Shown here: positions 17,542 through 27,872 of the stretch, piece after piece | How positions within the stretch are numbered: position 1 is the stretch's first letter | How the letters are laid out: each line of letters opens with the position of its first letter | Assembly (NCBI GenBank): GCA_937944485.1 | Contig: CALDYU010000002.1 | Location: forward strand, 1 to 64,000 | Length of the DNA: 64,000 bases | From: an uncultured Flavobacteriaceae bacterium | GTDB taxonomy: Bacteria; Bacteroidota; Bacteroidia; Flavobacteriales; Flavobacteriaceae | Direction: 5' to 3' | The notes under the pieces: model-generated | What the model was told of the DNA's origin: nothing | What the model saw: the letters and a program-made list of their open reading frames with translations, nothing else | Database searches by the model: none | Made by a program: the position numbers and the translations under genes

Positions 17542-18495
17542 TTGAACGAACTTATATTAGAACTTACCGATATTAACCCTAGAGATTTTTTTGGACAGGG
17601 TAATGAGAACATCAACGTATTAAAAAAATATTTTCCAAAACTAAAGCTTGTTGCTCGGGGCAGTAAAATCAAAGTTTATGGTGATGAAGAACTGTTAGAA
17701 GAGTTCAATAAACGCTTTGATATGTTGGCGAGTCACTTTTTGAAATATAATAAGATTGATGAAAATGCCATAGAACGTATTTTGATGAGTAATGGCGCGA
17801 ATGAAAATAAGTCAACCGATAAGGCAGGCGAGACCTTAGTACATGGTGTAGCAGGCAGATTGATTAAAGCGCAGACTGCAAATCAACGAAAGTTGGTAGA
17901 TGCTGCTAAGAAAAATGACATGGTTTTTGCAATTGGCCCGGCGGGAACAGGTAAAACGTATACTGGAGTTGCTTTAGCGGTTAAAGCATTGAAAGAGAAG
18001 CAGGTAAAGCGAATTATTTTAACTAGACCAGCGGTAGAGGCTGGTGAGAATCTTGGTTTTTTACCAGGGGATTTAAAAGAAAAATTAGATCCGTATATGC
18101 AACCTTTATACGATGCTTTGCGCGACATGATTTCTCCTGAAAAGCTCACACATTATATTGAAAACGGAACGATTCAAATTGCGCCCATGGCTTTTATGCG
18201 CGGTCGCACTTTAGATAATGCTTTCGTGATTTTAGATGAGGCTCAGAATACAACTCATGCGCAGATGAAAATGTTTTTAACGCGAATGGGAAAAAATGCT
18301 AAATTTTTAATTACTGGTGATCCTGGACAAATCGATTTACCCCGCCGCGTTATTTCAGGATTGAAAGAAGCGATTTTAGTATTGCAGAATGTAGAAGGAA
18401 TAGCAGTCATTTATCTCGATGATAAAGATGTTATTCGTCATAAATTAGTGAAGAAAGTAATAACGGCTTATAAAAGTATTGAGCATCAGAATTAG
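17542..18495 (+). CDS. phoH: PhoH family ATPase
   Basis: 317 residues, the usual PhoH length. The P-loop is GPAGTGKT (132-139), followed by the PhoH signature LTRPAVEAGE, LGFLPGD and the Walker B segment VILDEAQNTT. An N-terminal KH-like region precedes the ATPase. PhoH/PhoL proteins are thought to work in RNA metabolism as phosphate- or stress-responsive ATPases. The start is a TTG at 17542; there is no ATG before residue 61, well inside the conserved part. Divergent from the SAM hydrolase gene, with its own promoter. Confidence 0.93.
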   Translation: MNELILELTDINPRDFFGQGNENINVLKKYFPKLKLVARGSKIKVYGDEELLEEFNKRFDMLASHFLKYNKIDENAIERILMSNGANENKSTDKAGETLVHGVAGRLIKAQTANQRKLVDAAKKNDMVFAIGPAGTGKTYTGVALAVKALKEKQVKRIILTRPAVEAGENLGFLPGDLKEKLDPYMQPLYDALRDMISPEKLTHYIENGTIQIAPMAFMRGRTLDNAFVILDEAQNTTHAQMKMFLTRMGKNAKFLITGDPGQIDLPRRVISGLKEAILVLQNVEGIAVIYLDDKDVIRHKLVKKVITAYKSIEHQN

Positions 18496-18603
18496 TTTTT
18501 TTAGGAAGTAGTATAGGAATTTAGATTCGTGAAAACTAGTGCTATGCGTGTCTCGAAAAGTTTTTAATCAGCAATCAGAAACTTGAAAATTTAAACCTAA
18601 GTA

Positions 18604-19554
18604 ATGAGTAATACAATTATCGATACTAATTTTAATTTCCCGAATCAAAAAAGTGTCTATAAAGGAAAGGTTAGAGAGGTATATGCTCTAGAAAAAGATG
18701 TTCTTGTAATGATCGCTACCGATCGGCTTTCGGCTTTTGACGTTGTGATGCCCAAAGGGATTCCGTATAAAGGACAAATATTGAATCAGATAGCCACCAA
18801 AATGATGGCTGCTACTGAAGATATTGTGCCCAATTGGTTACTAGCAACCCCAGACCCTAATGTAGCGGTCGGTCATGCTTGTGAGCCTTTTATGGTTGAA
18901 ATGGTCATTCGTGGGTATATGTCTGGTCATGCTGCTCGTGAATATAAGGCAGGTCGACGAATGTTATGTGGAGTGCCTATGCCAGAGGGGATGAAGGAAA
19001 ATGATAAATTCCCGCAGCCTATTATTACGCCAGCTACAAAGGCTGAAAAGGGCGATCATGATGAAGATATTTCTAGGGAAGATATATTAAAAAGGGGTCT
19101 TGTTTCCGAAGAAGATTATGAGATTTTAGAAAGATATACCAGAGCCCTATTTCAAAGAGGTACTGAAATTGCTGCTGCGCAGGGATTGATCTTGGTAGAT
19201 ACCAAATATGAATTTGGAAAAACGAAAGAGGGAAAAATTGTTCTCATTGATGAAATTCATACGCCAGATTCTTCGCGTTATTTTTATGCAGAAGGTTATC
19301 AAGAACGACAAGATAGGGGAGAAGCCCAAAAACAACTTTCTAAAGAGTTTGTTCGTCAGTGGTTGATCGCAAATGACTTTCAAGGCTTAGAAGGGCAGAC
19401 GGCACCCCATATGTCAGACGAATATATAGCAAGTGTTTCTGACCGCTACATTGAGTTGTACGAGAATATTACTGGTGAAACCTTTATAAAAGCGGATATT
19501 TCTCGTATTCAAGAGCGCATAGAGCACAATGTGTTGCAATATTTAAATGGATAA
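18604..19554 (+). CDS. purC: Phosphoribosylaminoimidazole-succinocarboxamide synthase
   Basis: 316 residues, the longer SAICAR synthetase type found in Bacteroidota and eukaryotes. Motifs: YKGKVREVY near the N-terminus (ATP-binding), [11 protein letters not shown], then [12 protein letters not shown], and [11 protein letters not shown] with [13 protein letters not shown]. It joins CAIR and aspartate in step 8 of purine synthesis. It is separate from purL, which lies 19 kb away on the other strand. A 108-bp gap separates it from phoH, so it may have its own promoter. Confidence 0.97.
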   Translation: MSNTIIDTNFNFPNQKSVYKGKVREVYALEKDVLVMIATDRLSAFDVVMPKGIPYKGQILNQIATKMMAATEDIVPNWLLATPDPNVAVGHACEPFMVEMVIRGYMSGHAAREYKAGRRMLCGVPMPEGMKENDKFPQPIITPATKAEKGDHDEDISREDILKRGLVSEEDYEILERYTRALFQRGTEIAAAQGLILVDTKYEFGKTKEGKIVLIDEIHTPDSSRYFYAEGYQERQDRGEAQKQLSKEFVRQWLIANDFQGLEGQTAPHMSDEYIASVSDRYIELYENITGETFIKADISRIQERIEHNVLQYLNG

Positions 19555-19650
19555 CAATTTTTTTGGGATGCTGTTGAAAGTAGTACGGCATTGGTCAAAT
19601 AGAACTATTTACAGAGTATAAATTAAGTCATAAGTTTTGTCATACTTATT

Positions 19651-20232
19651 TTAAATTTTGTAGTTAAAGTGCCCTATTATTTTAAAGTCAAAAAGACAAT
19701 CTTCTAATACTTGTCCGCCACCAATGTTATGGACTATTAAGTTCCGTTTTCCGTCTTTTGATTTTTTGTCTACAACAATACCAATATGGGTTATAGCACC
19801 TCCTAAGTTCCAACATACAATAGCGCCTGGTTTATAGTCAGTTGCTTTTGTAGATATTGGTTTTTCTGCTCCTTTCCGTTTAAAAAAGGTCATTAAATTT
19901 GGTACTCTACGGTGGTCAATATTTTTGTCAGTCGATGTGAGTCCCCATATTTTCGGATAAGCCACGAAATTAGCTTTCATATCTTCATGAACTTCTTTTT
20001 GTAAGTCAATTCCAATTTTGCGATAAGCGCGAATCACGACATCGGTACAAACACCTTTATCACTGGGTACGTCTCCATTCGGATAATCAATGGCGAAGTA
20101 ACTAGGATCATAAGTTACATTTTGTTTCGTCAAGTCGAGGGCATAATCAGACAACTCTAATTGCTCAACTATTGTTTGTGATAAGCAAAGATTGCAACTA
20201 AAACAAAATAAAATTAGAAATGCTTTTTTCAT
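19651..20232 (-). CDS. Secreted DUF1287 protein
   Basis: 193 residues with a signal peptide (MKKAFLILFCFSCNLCLSQ). The body shows the DUF1287 pattern: YDPSYFAIDYPNGDVPSDKGVCTD, in which the cysteine follows DKG, and VIRAYRKIGIDLQ, then HRRVPNL. A later CWNLGG and THIGIVVD segment supports an NlpC/P60-like papain fold with Cys and His. It is probably a periplasmic cell-wall amidase or peptidase, though this is inferred from fold resemblance. Monocistronic; convergent with purC. Confidence 0.85.
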   Translation of the reverse strand: MKKAFLILFCFSCNLCLSQTIVEQLELSDYALDLTKQNVTYDPSYFAIDYPNGDVPSDKGVCTDVVIRAYRKIGIDLQKEVHEDMKANFVAYPKIWGLTSTDKNIDHRRVPNLMTFFKRKGAEKPISTKATDYKPGAIVCWNLGGAITHIGIVVDKKSKDGKRNLIVHNIGGGQVLEDCLFDFKIIGHFNYKI

Positions 20233-20462
20233 AAATAATGTCGTCTTTAGACTAAGAGTTTATATGGGATGTTTTATTCAATGTTAATCTTTTACTATCT
20301 AAGAGTTGAACAATTTCTTTTCATTTAACAATTCGTTTAGCCATATACGAAGCCTAAAGTATCAAGTACGTTTTTAATAAATGTAATTCTTATTTAGTCA
20401 TAACTTTCAGATAGTTTTGAATAATTATATAACCTTACCATCACGGTTAAAGTTACATAGCA

Positions 20463-22076
20463 TCAATTCTTTCTTTTACTTTTTACATAGAAATTTCGAT
20501 CTATTGTAATATCAGGTATTGTAGCTGCTAATTTCAAAGTTTGCCATGTTGTTGTTGGTTGAATGTGATGTTCTATTTCGCCCATAATTTTTAAAGGCAT
20601 ATCAAAACCATCGATAACATTCGTATAGCGGTACTTTAAAACATTGTTACTCAATTCATATTCCAAAATTGGAATATCGGCAGTTCGTAAATACTGGTCA
20701 AAAACCTTAGATAAGGCTATACCTGATTGTTCTGAAATATAAGCTTCAACTTCTTTTGTACTAACGGTTTGATGATAATAAGTTTTATTGAGGCCTCGTA
20801 GAATTTGCCGCCATTTGTCATCATCAACTATTAAAGTACGAATGGTATGTAATAAATTGGCGCCTTTGTAATACATATCACTAGAACCCTCATGGTTCAC
20901 ATTATAAGTGCCTATAACTGGTCGATCATTGCGCACATTTTTACGGGTACCAATAACATAATCAGTAGCGGCCTCTTTGCCATAGTAATAGTCTAAAAAC
21001 AGATTTTCTGAATAGGCTGTGAAACCTTCATGAATCCACATGTCAGCGGCATCTTTATAGGTGATGTTATTGGCAAACCACTCATGCCCAGCTTCATGTA
21101 TAATAATAAAATCAAATTTTAAGCCCCACCCAGTACCAGAAAGATCTCGACCTAAATAGCCCTGTTTGAATTGATTGCCATAGGTTACTGAACTTTGATG
21201 CTCCATGCCAAGATAAGGTACTTGTACCAGCTTAAAACTATCTTCATAAAAAGGGTAGGGGCCAAACCAGTGTTCAAATGCTTTCATCATTTTTGGAGCG
21301 TCTCTAAACTGTATTTTGGCTTTTTCTAAATCATTTCGTAACACATAATAATCTAGATCAAGCACGCCTTTTTCTCCATTGTATTTCTCTCCAAAATATA
21401 TGTAGTCGCCAATATTCACATTTACACCATAGTTATTAATGGGGTTGCTTACAAACCAATGATAGGTATTGGTATTTTTATCGACTTTTCGGAGCCTGCC
21501 ATTCGAAACATTCATGAGCCCTTTGGGTACTTTTACACTAATTGCCATACTGTCGACTTCATCGTACATATGGTCTTTGTTGGGCCACCAAACACTCGCT
21601 CCCAAGCCTTGGCAAGAAGTTGCAACAAAGTGTTTTCCATTAGTATCTTTTTTCCAAGAAAAACCACCATCCCAAGGTGCGCGAACAGCCTCCTTAGGGT
21701 TTCCTGAATAGAATACTTTAATCGTATAGAAACGTCTTTTCTTTTGTTTTTTTTCAAGATGTACAAAATGCGCGTTGCCATTTGAAACTACCTGCAAAGG
21801 TTTATCATTTTGAGTGACCTTATCGATTTTTAATGGAGCTTGTAAATCAATTTGAAGAACTTTTTGTTTCTTTTTTAGAACTTTATAACGTATGGTATTA
21901 CTTCCAGAGATATATTTTTTATCGGGGTCAACTTCAATATCTAAATGATAATAATTTAAATCCCACCATGCACGTTCAGGCGTTATGCTCCCTCGTAGTG
22001 TGTCCTGTTCTGTAAAGGTCTGGGCGTTCGTTATTGCGGCGAAACAAAATATAAAAAGCAGAATTTTAATTTTCAT
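20463..22076 (-). CDS. Secreted M1-family zinc aminopeptidase
   Basis: The start is taken at 22076 and not at the upstream in-frame ATG (22118), because it opens a typical signal peptide (MKIKILLFIFCFAAITNAQ). The protein has 537 residues. The M1 N-terminal beta domain is followed by a GMEN-like LGMEHQS exopeptidase loop and the zinc motif HEAGH (about 327-331), with the third ligand Glu 18 residues later in WIHEGF. It removes N-terminal residues from peptides in the periplasm or outside. It follows the M28 peptidase gene by 44 bp in the same direction, suggesting a peptide-scavenging pair. Confidence 0.92.
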   Translation of the reverse strand: MKIKILLFIFCFAAITNAQTFTEQDTLRGSITPERAWWDLNYYHLDIEVDPDKKYISGSNTIRYKVLKKKQKVLQIDLQAPLKIDKVTQNDKPLQVVSNGNAHFVHLEKKQKKRRFYTIKVFYSGNPKEAVRAPWDGGFSWKKDTNGKHFVATSCQGLGASVWWPNKDHMYDEVDSMAISVKVPKGLMNVSNGRLRKVDKNTNTYHWFVSNPINNYGVNVNIGDYIYFGEKYNGEKGVLDLDYYVLRNDLEKAKIQFRDAPKMMKAFEHWFGPYPFYEDSFKLVQVPYLGMEHQSSVTYGNQFKQGYLGRDLSGTGWGLKFDFIIIHEAGHEWFANNITYKDAADMWIHEGFTAYSENLFLDYYYGKEAATDYVIGTRKNVRNDRPVIGTYNVNHEGSSDMYYKGANLLHTIRTLIVDDDKWRQILRGLNKTYYHQTVSTKEVEAYISEQSGIALSKVFDQYLRTADIPILEYELSNNVLKYRYTNVIDGFDMPLKIMGEIEHHIQPTTTWQTLKLAATIPDITIDRNFYVKSKRKN

Positions 22077-22120
22077 TGTATTTATATCAATTATTGTTAA
22101 CTGGGTGGTATCGCGCATTT

Positions 22121-23449
22121 TTATCTGAATATAGCATTAGGAAAAACTACAGGACTCTCAAAGCCTCCTTTGCCAACGGCGGATACTCCGAAGAAAAAAT
22201 TATCAATAACGATGCCGTCGAGCGTATATTCAGAAACATCACCAACAAATCGGCTATTGTCCCATGTAGGAGAGGTGGTATCTCTCCAATAGATTTTATA
22301 ACCGATTGCACCATCTACTTTCGACCATTTAAATTTGGCAGAAGGCTGCACAATGCCTCCGATCTCAACTTTTGCAGGAGCTGGTGGTGCCCAGGCTAAC
22401 GAGGCCATGCTTATGGCATTTACCGCCGTTAATTTTTTTGCGTACTCAAAATTGACATGTTCTAATACATCACCATAATTAATACCATTTTCAGTACGAA
22501 TATCTTGATGTTGCTGCGTGTAATTCTCATGAGCCTCCATAATTCGAATTCCAGCGTAACCAGCATCATTAAAAGGACGATGGTGTCCGCCACGACCAAA
22601 ACGATCTAATCGATAAATCATCATAGGGTTCATTTCAGGCATATACCTTTTAGTAGTTCGGTGCACATATCGTGCGAGCTGACGGGAAACGCCGTCAACC
22701 TCTCCCCCGTAAAACCGTCTTGCTTTTCTTTGCTTTTCACTTTCCGTAACGGGTACTGGTTCTGAGAAAATGCGAAAGTCGCGATTGCTAATGACGCCGT
22801 CAACACCTTTGATGTTTCCGATCATATCGTTATTGAAAATGCCGATGATATCCCAACCATCTGCTTTCATTTTTTTTACCAATCCTTGTCCGCCAAACAA
22901 GCCTTGTTCTTCTCCTGAAAGGCCTAAATAAATGATGCTATTTTCAAACTTGTATTTTGAAAGCACTCTAGCAGCTTCTATAGTACCTGCCATACCGCTT
23001 GCGTTATCATTAGCTCCTGGAGAATCATCTGTGAAATTAGTAGGGTCGCTAATGCGTGAATCGATATCACCACTCATAATGATATAACGATTCGGATATT
23101 TTGTTCCTTTTTGAACGGCGACCACATTTACGATATAGACGTCTTTGACAATACGATTGTTTCTTCCTTTTTCAACTAAATCTCTTTGAAAGGATACATT
23201 GAGGCAACCACTACAATCACTTGAAATTTTATCAAACTCAGTTTTTATCCAACGGCGAGCAGCTCCTATTCCTCTCGTCGTTGAAATGGTATCGCTGAGG
23301 GTGTGTCTTGTACCAAAGTTGGCCAATGTTGTGATGTCTTTTTCGATACGTTCCGCAGATACGGCATTAATAATATCATAAATGTGTTGGTCAGTCTGGG
23401 CAAAACTCAAAGTAGTTGCAAATAGCAATGCAGTAAAAAGTAATTTCAT
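22121..23449 (-). CDS. Secreted M28-family metallopeptidase with C-terminal FN3-like domain
   Basis: 442 residues with signal peptide (MKLLFTALLFATTLSFAQ). The M28 fold is marked by MSGDIDSR, PGANDNASG, LSGEEQGL, NNDMIG and HHRPF, which together supply the two-zinc site; the first ligand position is Asp where many relatives have His. From about residue 350 a fibronectin-III-like segment follows (PAPAKVEIGG..IGYKIYWRD). It is likely an exported aminopeptidase. It is the first gene of a pair with the M1 peptidase. Confidence 0.88.
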   Translation of the reverse strand: MKLLFTALLFATTLSFAQTDQHIYDIINAVSAERIEKDITTLANFGTRHTLSDTISTTRGIGAARRWIKTEFDKISSDCSGCLNVSFQRDLVEKGRNNRIVKDVYIVNVVAVQKGTKYPNRYIIMSGDIDSRISDPTNFTDDSPGANDNASGMAGTIEAARVLSKYKFENSIIYLGLSGEEQGLFGGQGLVKKMKADGWDIIGIFNNDMIGNIKGVDGVISNRDFRIFSEPVPVTESEKQRKARRFYGGEVDGVSRQLARYVHRTTKRYMPEMNPMMIYRLDRFGRGGHHRPFNDAGYAGIRIMEAHENYTQQHQDIRTENGINYGDVLEHVNFEYAKKLTAVNAISMASLAWAPPAPAKVEIGGIVQPSAKFKWSKVDGAIGYKIYWRDTTSPTWDNSRFVGDVSEYTLDGIVIDNFFFGVSAVGKGGFESPVVFPNAIFR

Positions 23450-23512
23450 CGTTTTAATTTTTAGTCCTTCTAAAATACGCTTAATCTTTGAGTTTAGTAA
23501 TTGTCGATAGGT

Positions 23513-24673
23513 TTAAGGCGATTTGCTTTTAAGATTGAGCATTCCTAAGAAAGGTCCTAATGCCAGGATCAAGAATAAATACGGCGTATGAATCTCATTA
23601 GATAGATAGGAAAGTAATTGAATGCTGACAATACTGATGGCAAAGCCAATGGCATTGACAAGTGTCAAACCTGTTCCCTTAAGTTCAGGAACAATTGAGC
23701 CAGCTACTAAAGTTGAAAATTGCGGTGAATCGGCCACAACGGCCATTCCCCATAAACACCAGCCGAATAAAAATAATTCAGAAGGCAAAACAAAAAACAT
23801 GGGTGATAATAGACATAAAAACCCTGAGCTGGCTAAGGCTATTTTGGCCACCTTCAAACTGCCCATTTTTTGAGATAAATAACCACCGAGAATACATGAC
23901 AAACTACCAAGAGCAATGCTGATGCCTGTCCATAAAGGCACCGAAATAGCAGTGGCCTGTGTCGTATTATAGGTGTGAATTGCTAAAGGCGTAAAGGCCC
24001 AAAAGGCATACAATTCCCACATATGACCAAAATACCCGAATGCGGCTTTTCTAAATGGAGATATTTTAAAAAGTCTTATGCCTGCAGCCCATTGTAATTG
24101 AGCGCTAGGTTTGCGAAACGGCCCGTTCGGAACAAAAAGCCATATGCTAATACCGCCAAATACTGCTAAACCAGATACCGTTTTAATTACTGTTACAGGA
24201 TCATTATTCCAACCCCCGCTAATTAAATATGGCAGCGCCGTACCAAAAACTAAGGCGCCGACCAAATATCCCAATGCTTTACCTAAATCTTTTTCATAAT
24301 AATCGGCAGCTATTTTCATACCTACAGGATAAATACCAGCTAAGAAGAATCCAGTGCCGAAGCGCACACCAATTAGTGTCCATTTAGTGATTTGATCATC
24401 AAGTAAAAAGAGATTGCATAACGCCGCCAAAAGAGCACAAATCATAAAGACACGCGAAGGTGAAAAGCGATCGGCGATCATTAAGATCGCAAAAAGCAGT
24501 GAGCCAATTATAAATCCAAATTGAACCGATGATAGCGAGTAGCCAATAATTTCTGTACCAAGATTCGTTTTTTCTATGAGCCGCTCTAAAATAGAATTAC
24601 CTGCAAACCATAAAGACGTGCAGGTAAACTGTGATACAATAATTAGGGGGAGAATATGTGGTTTTTGATTCAA
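23513..24673 (-). CDS. MFS transporter
   Basis: 386 residues with about 12 hydrophobic segments and no signal peptide. The pattern is that of a small major facilitator: RFSPSRV in the loop after the second helix, a charged central loop (GPFRKPSAQLQ) and GGYLSQKMGSLKVAK in the second half. Substrate not predictable. The start lies 9 bp after the stop of the TolB-like gene, so the two are co-transcribed. Confidence 0.85.
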   Translation of the reverse strand: MNQKPHILPLIIVSQFTCTSLWFAGNSILERLIEKTNLGTEIIGYSLSSVQFGFIIGSLLFAILMIADRFSPSRVFMICALLAALCNLFLLDDQITKWTLIGVRFGTGFFLAGIYPVGMKIAADYYEKDLGKALGYLVGALVFGTALPYLISGGWNNDPVTVIKTVSGLAVFGGISIWLFVPNGPFRKPSAQLQWAAGIRLFKISPFRKAAFGYFGHMWELYAFWAFTPLAIHTYNTTQATAISVPLWTGISIALGSLSCILGGYLSQKMGSLKVAKIALASSGFLCLLSPMFFVLPSELFLFGWCLWGMAVVADSPQFSTLVAGSIVPELKGTGLTLVNAIGFAISIVSIQLLSYLSNEIHTPYLFLILALGPFLGMLNLKSKSP

Positions 24674-24682
24674 TTCATGTTG

Positions 24683-26227
24683 TTATCGAATAAAAGTAAC
24701 CTTTTTTATCAAACCATTTTCTATTTCATATACGGCTACAGCTCTAAAATTACTGGAACCAATATGAACAATTTCATCATCGATTACTTTATTTCCAACA
24801 ACAATACGAGATTTTATATTAGCATGCAAGTCACTTGCTCTTTCAAAAAAATTGGCATAGGAAGCTCTAATTTCATTTTTACCCGTTAAACTTACCCTAT
24901 TTGGAAAATTATAAATGACGGCATCGTCAGCGTAATGAGACATAAAAGCTGCTAAGTTTCTAGAGTTATAGGCGTTCAATTGTTTTTGAACAGTTTCCTC
25001 TATTACTGGTGATGGCGGTTTTGCTTCGTGAATAAAAGTCATGGCTGCTATTTGTCCGCGATCAATTTCATAAATCGCAGCTTGGTGATAGGCTTCGCTA
25101 CCTTCTTTTACGATTTCTTCATCAATAATTACATTGTTAATTTTTATACGCTTGACGACTGCAACTTGGGTTTTAAGTTGTTTAGCCATATGCTGCCCGT
25201 AATTAGTTCTCATTTTGTTTTTGCCTGAGTAGAGCTTTTGATCGGGAAATATATTTACTGAAACAGAATCAGAAAAGCAGCCTACAAAGCCTTCTAAATC
25301 GCCTAAATTAAAGGTATCAACTTGTCGATCTACAAGAAGCTCTGGGCTCTCATCAGACACAACTGCCAAATATTTTCCGTCAGGACTTACAATCATACGT
25401 GAAATTTTGTAAATCTCTTTCTCCTTGAAGGTTTGTACGGTTGTTAACTCTTTGTTTTTGCTTTTTACTGAAGCACTTAGGATACTTTTTCCATTCGGGA
25501 TTAAAACAGTGTCTTTGTTCAACCAACACATATCTTGTGCATTGAAAGGCATATTGATAAGTCCCTTGATTTCACCAGAAACAGGGTTGTACGACGAAAT
25601 TAATCCAGCCCCCTTTTGCGCGCTTATAAAACTGATTAAATTACTTTCAGGAATTTTATGAAGTGATCGACCAACCCCCATATCAACCGTATTGCTTTTT
25701 TTCTCAGGCAGGTAGCTCAACATGAGATTCATCTCATCTTTTACAAGAACAGCAGTAATCAATTGATCTTTGTTATCCCAGACATGATAACCAACTTTCA
25801 ATCGATCGAGCAAAAGGTTTGATTTTCCTGTATCATAGTTATACTTATACAAACGCTGAAAACCTGTCGTGTCAAGTCGAATTGCAGAAATATGAGTTGA
25901 ATTCGGAATACGTAAAGGAGAATATTCACTTCCTCCAGGAGTGTCGGTTAACCATTTGTAATCACCCTGATCTATAGTATACTGTACGATATCTGTTTGT
26001 CCATTCCGCGTAGATACAAACAATAGGGTATTATCATCATAGAAAGACGGTTGGTTATTATAACCTGTATTATTCGCAATAGTTCGAATGTTTTCAAAAC
26101 TAATTTTACCTTCTTTTTCTACAATGTCATATAGGTATATATTGGTATTCGGCTGGGCGTAAAGGGTACTAATGCTAATAAATAGCAGCACGAATACTAG
26201 ATTGTTTATTATTACATTTTTATTCAT
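24683..26227 (-). CDS. Secreted TolB-like propeller protein with two C-terminal NTF2-like domains
   Basis: The start at 26227 (MNKNVIINNLVFVLLF..LYAQ) gives a clear signal peptide; a longer frame begins at 26254. Residues 25-300 contain TolB/WD40-type repeats (QPSFYDDNTLLFVSTRNG, GSEYSPLRIP, VSPDGKYLAVVSD). After that come two tandem SnoaL/NTF2-like halves, about 310-395 and 400-514, each ending in AVYEIENG/IYEIDRG and TFI. The second contains AFMSHYADDAVIYNFPN, typical of steroid-delta-isomerase-like proteins. The domain mix is unusual. It shares an operon with the MFS gene. Function unknown. Confidence 0.75.
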   Translation of the reverse strand: MNKNVIINNLVFVLLFISISTLYAQPNTNIYLYDIVEKEGKISFENIRTIANNTGYNNQPSFYDDNTLLFVSTRNGQTDIVQYTIDQGDYKWLTDTPGGSEYSPLRIPNSTHISAIRLDTTGFQRLYKYNYDTGKSNLLLDRLKVGYHVWDNKDQLITAVLVKDEMNLMLSYLPEKKSNTVDMGVGRSLHKIPESNLISFISAQKGAGLISSYNPVSGEIKGLINMPFNAQDMCWLNKDTVLIPNGKSILSASVKSKNKELTTVQTFKEKEIYKISRMIVSPDGKYLAVVSDESPELLVDRQVDTFNLGDLEGFVGCFSDSVSVNIFPDQKLYSGKNKMRTNYGQHMAKQLKTQVAVVKRIKINNVIIDEEIVKEGSEAYHQAAIYEIDRGQIAAMTFIHEAKPPSPVIEETVQKQLNAYNSRNLAAFMSHYADDAVIYNFPNRVSLTGKNEIRASYANFFERASDLHANIKSRIVVGNKVIDDEIVHIGSSNFRAVAVYEIENGLIKKVTFIR

Positions 26228-26329
26228 AACGAGATTATTCGTCTTATAAAACACAATATTACTTTTATTTCGAAGGAAAGAAAAGTAAAATCGATCAATG
26301 CTATTTATTATCGAAGAGAATACATCAGA

Positions 26330-27775
26330 TTAATGCAAATCGGATGTAATTTCGTTTTTTATCGATATAATTTTAGACAGAAGAACGGAAAAATGTTCCT
26401 CAGAAGTAAACGGATTCATAATAGTACAGCGTAAATAATGCACCTCTTTAAGTTTGGTCTGAACAATATAATAATCCCCTTCTTCTAAAAGCTGTTGTCG
26501 AATTTCTTGATTTATAGTATTTAGGGCTGCATTAGCTCGTAGTCCATCTACATATCGAAAACAAATAATATTCGAATGCGGTTGCACGGCCAATTCAAAT
26601 TGTGGCGTTTCCTCAATGATTTTACCAAAGGACCTCCCCATATCATATAATTGGTCAAGGTATTCCTTAAAAATGGACTCCCCATAAATTTTGAATAGGG
26701 TAAACCAATGTATACTCATCATAGTTTTGGTACATTCAAAAGTACGTTTGGCTTTATTATACCAATCTTCTTCATCCGATTGAACAAGGAGGTAGTCTGC
26801 TTTTTGACTGAATGTGGTGTAGGAGTGATTTCCGTTTTTGAAAAGTAATGCTGTTGTGATGGTAGGTAGCATCATCATTTTGTGTCCGTCAATAACAACG
26901 GAATCTGCCTTTTCAATTCCGGCAACGGTGTATTTATACTTTTCAGAGAAAATTGCTGCACCCCCATGGGCACCGTCGACATGAAACCAGAGATCATTTT
27001 TATTAGCAAATGCTGCAATAGACGCTAAGTCATCGTATATACCTGTAGCCGTTGAAGGAGCACTTCCTACAATGGCATACACTTGAATGTTATTTGCTTT
27101 TGCTTTTTGGAGCTCGCTTTCTAAAAGAGATGTATCCAACTGATACCCATCGGTTACGGGAATTTTAATAATTCCTTTTTCTCCGAGCCCCATAATTTTA
27201 GCCGCCCTATCTACACAATAATGCGCTTCTGCAGAAACCATGATTCCCAAAGCAGTTTTGTGACCGTTATTCCAGATGTCATTTGTAATTTTTTCTTTTC
27301 TGGCGGATAGTAAAGCAGTTAGATTCGCTAGCGTACCACCAGAAGTCAGAAACCCACGCGAATTTGTATCATATCCGATTTTTTGACAAAGTAAATCAGT
27401 AACCACACGCTCGATAGCGGAAGGAGCCATACCCATTTCGTAAACTGCCATTCCGTTATTCAATAAACCACTTATCATAGCAGTAAGTGCCGTAACAGGT
27501 ACTGTTGGAGTAACTTGGTGCCCGATACATTTTGGATTATGCACGGCTGTAATTCGCTTTAAAATGTTTCGAAAAAGCTCATTGTCATTGCCATTTTCAA
27601 GGAAATTACTCCAGAAAACACGTTCATCTTCTGGAATGTGCCATTCTAGTGTTTTTGTACTTTCTTGGTAGATTTGTGCATTTAAATGGTCAGCGAGCTC
27701 GTCGATTAACTGATGCCCTTTTTTTCTAAAATTCTCTGGAGAATATGCTGCTTTAAGGAGTTCATTTTGCATCAT
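26330..27775 (-). CDS. PLP-dependent group II amino-acid decarboxylase
   Basis: 481 residues of the aromatic-L-amino-acid/glutamate/diaminobutyrate decarboxylase family. The PLP site is visible: TSGGTLANLTALLSAR, the aspartate in FHVDGAHGGAA and the Schiff-base lysine in VVIDGHKMM. An N-terminal swapped helix (RKKGHQLIDELADHL) is present as in group II enzymes. The substrate (Tyr, Glu, diaminobutyrate or other) cannot be settled by eye. Its own transcription unit; the terminator of the fad operon lies just upstream. Confidence 0.88.
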   Translation of the reverse strand: MMQNELLKAAYSPENFRKKGHQLIDELADHLNAQIYQESTKTLEWHIPEDERVFWSNFLENGNDNELFRNILKRITAVHNPKCIGHQVTPTVPVTALTAMISGLLNNGMAVYEMGMAPSAIERVVTDLLCQKIGYDTNSRGFLTSGGTLANLTALLSARKEKITNDIWNNGHKTALGIMVSAEAHYCVDRAAKIMGLGEKGIIKIPVTDGYQLDTSLLESELQKAKANNIQVYAIVGSAPSTATGIYDDLASIAAFANKNDLWFHVDGAHGGAAIFSEKYKYTVAGIEKADSVVIDGHKMMMLPTITTALLFKNGNHSYTTFSQKADYLLVQSDEEDWYNKAKRTFECTKTMMSIHWFTLFKIYGESIFKEYLDQLYDMGRSFGKIIEETPQFELAVQPHSNIICFRYVDGLRANAALNTINQEIRQQLLEEGDYYIVQTKLKEVHYLRCTIMNPFTSEEHFSVLLSKIISIKNEITSDLH

Positions 27776-27813
27776 TAAATGTAGCCTCTTCGTTGAAAGA
27801 AACCAAATAAAAA

Positions 27814-27839
27814 AACCGTTCGCTGATTAGCGAACGGTT
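27814..27839 (-). terminator. Terminator of the fad operon
   Basis: An 11-bp perfect stem (AACCGTTCGCT / AGCGAACGGTT) with a GATT loop. Read on the minus strand it is followed by a run of T, directly after the fadE stop at 27873. Confidence 0.9.
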
Positions 27840-27872
27840 CAACTTCTGTCTCATCAAAAGTTTCAATCTGAA

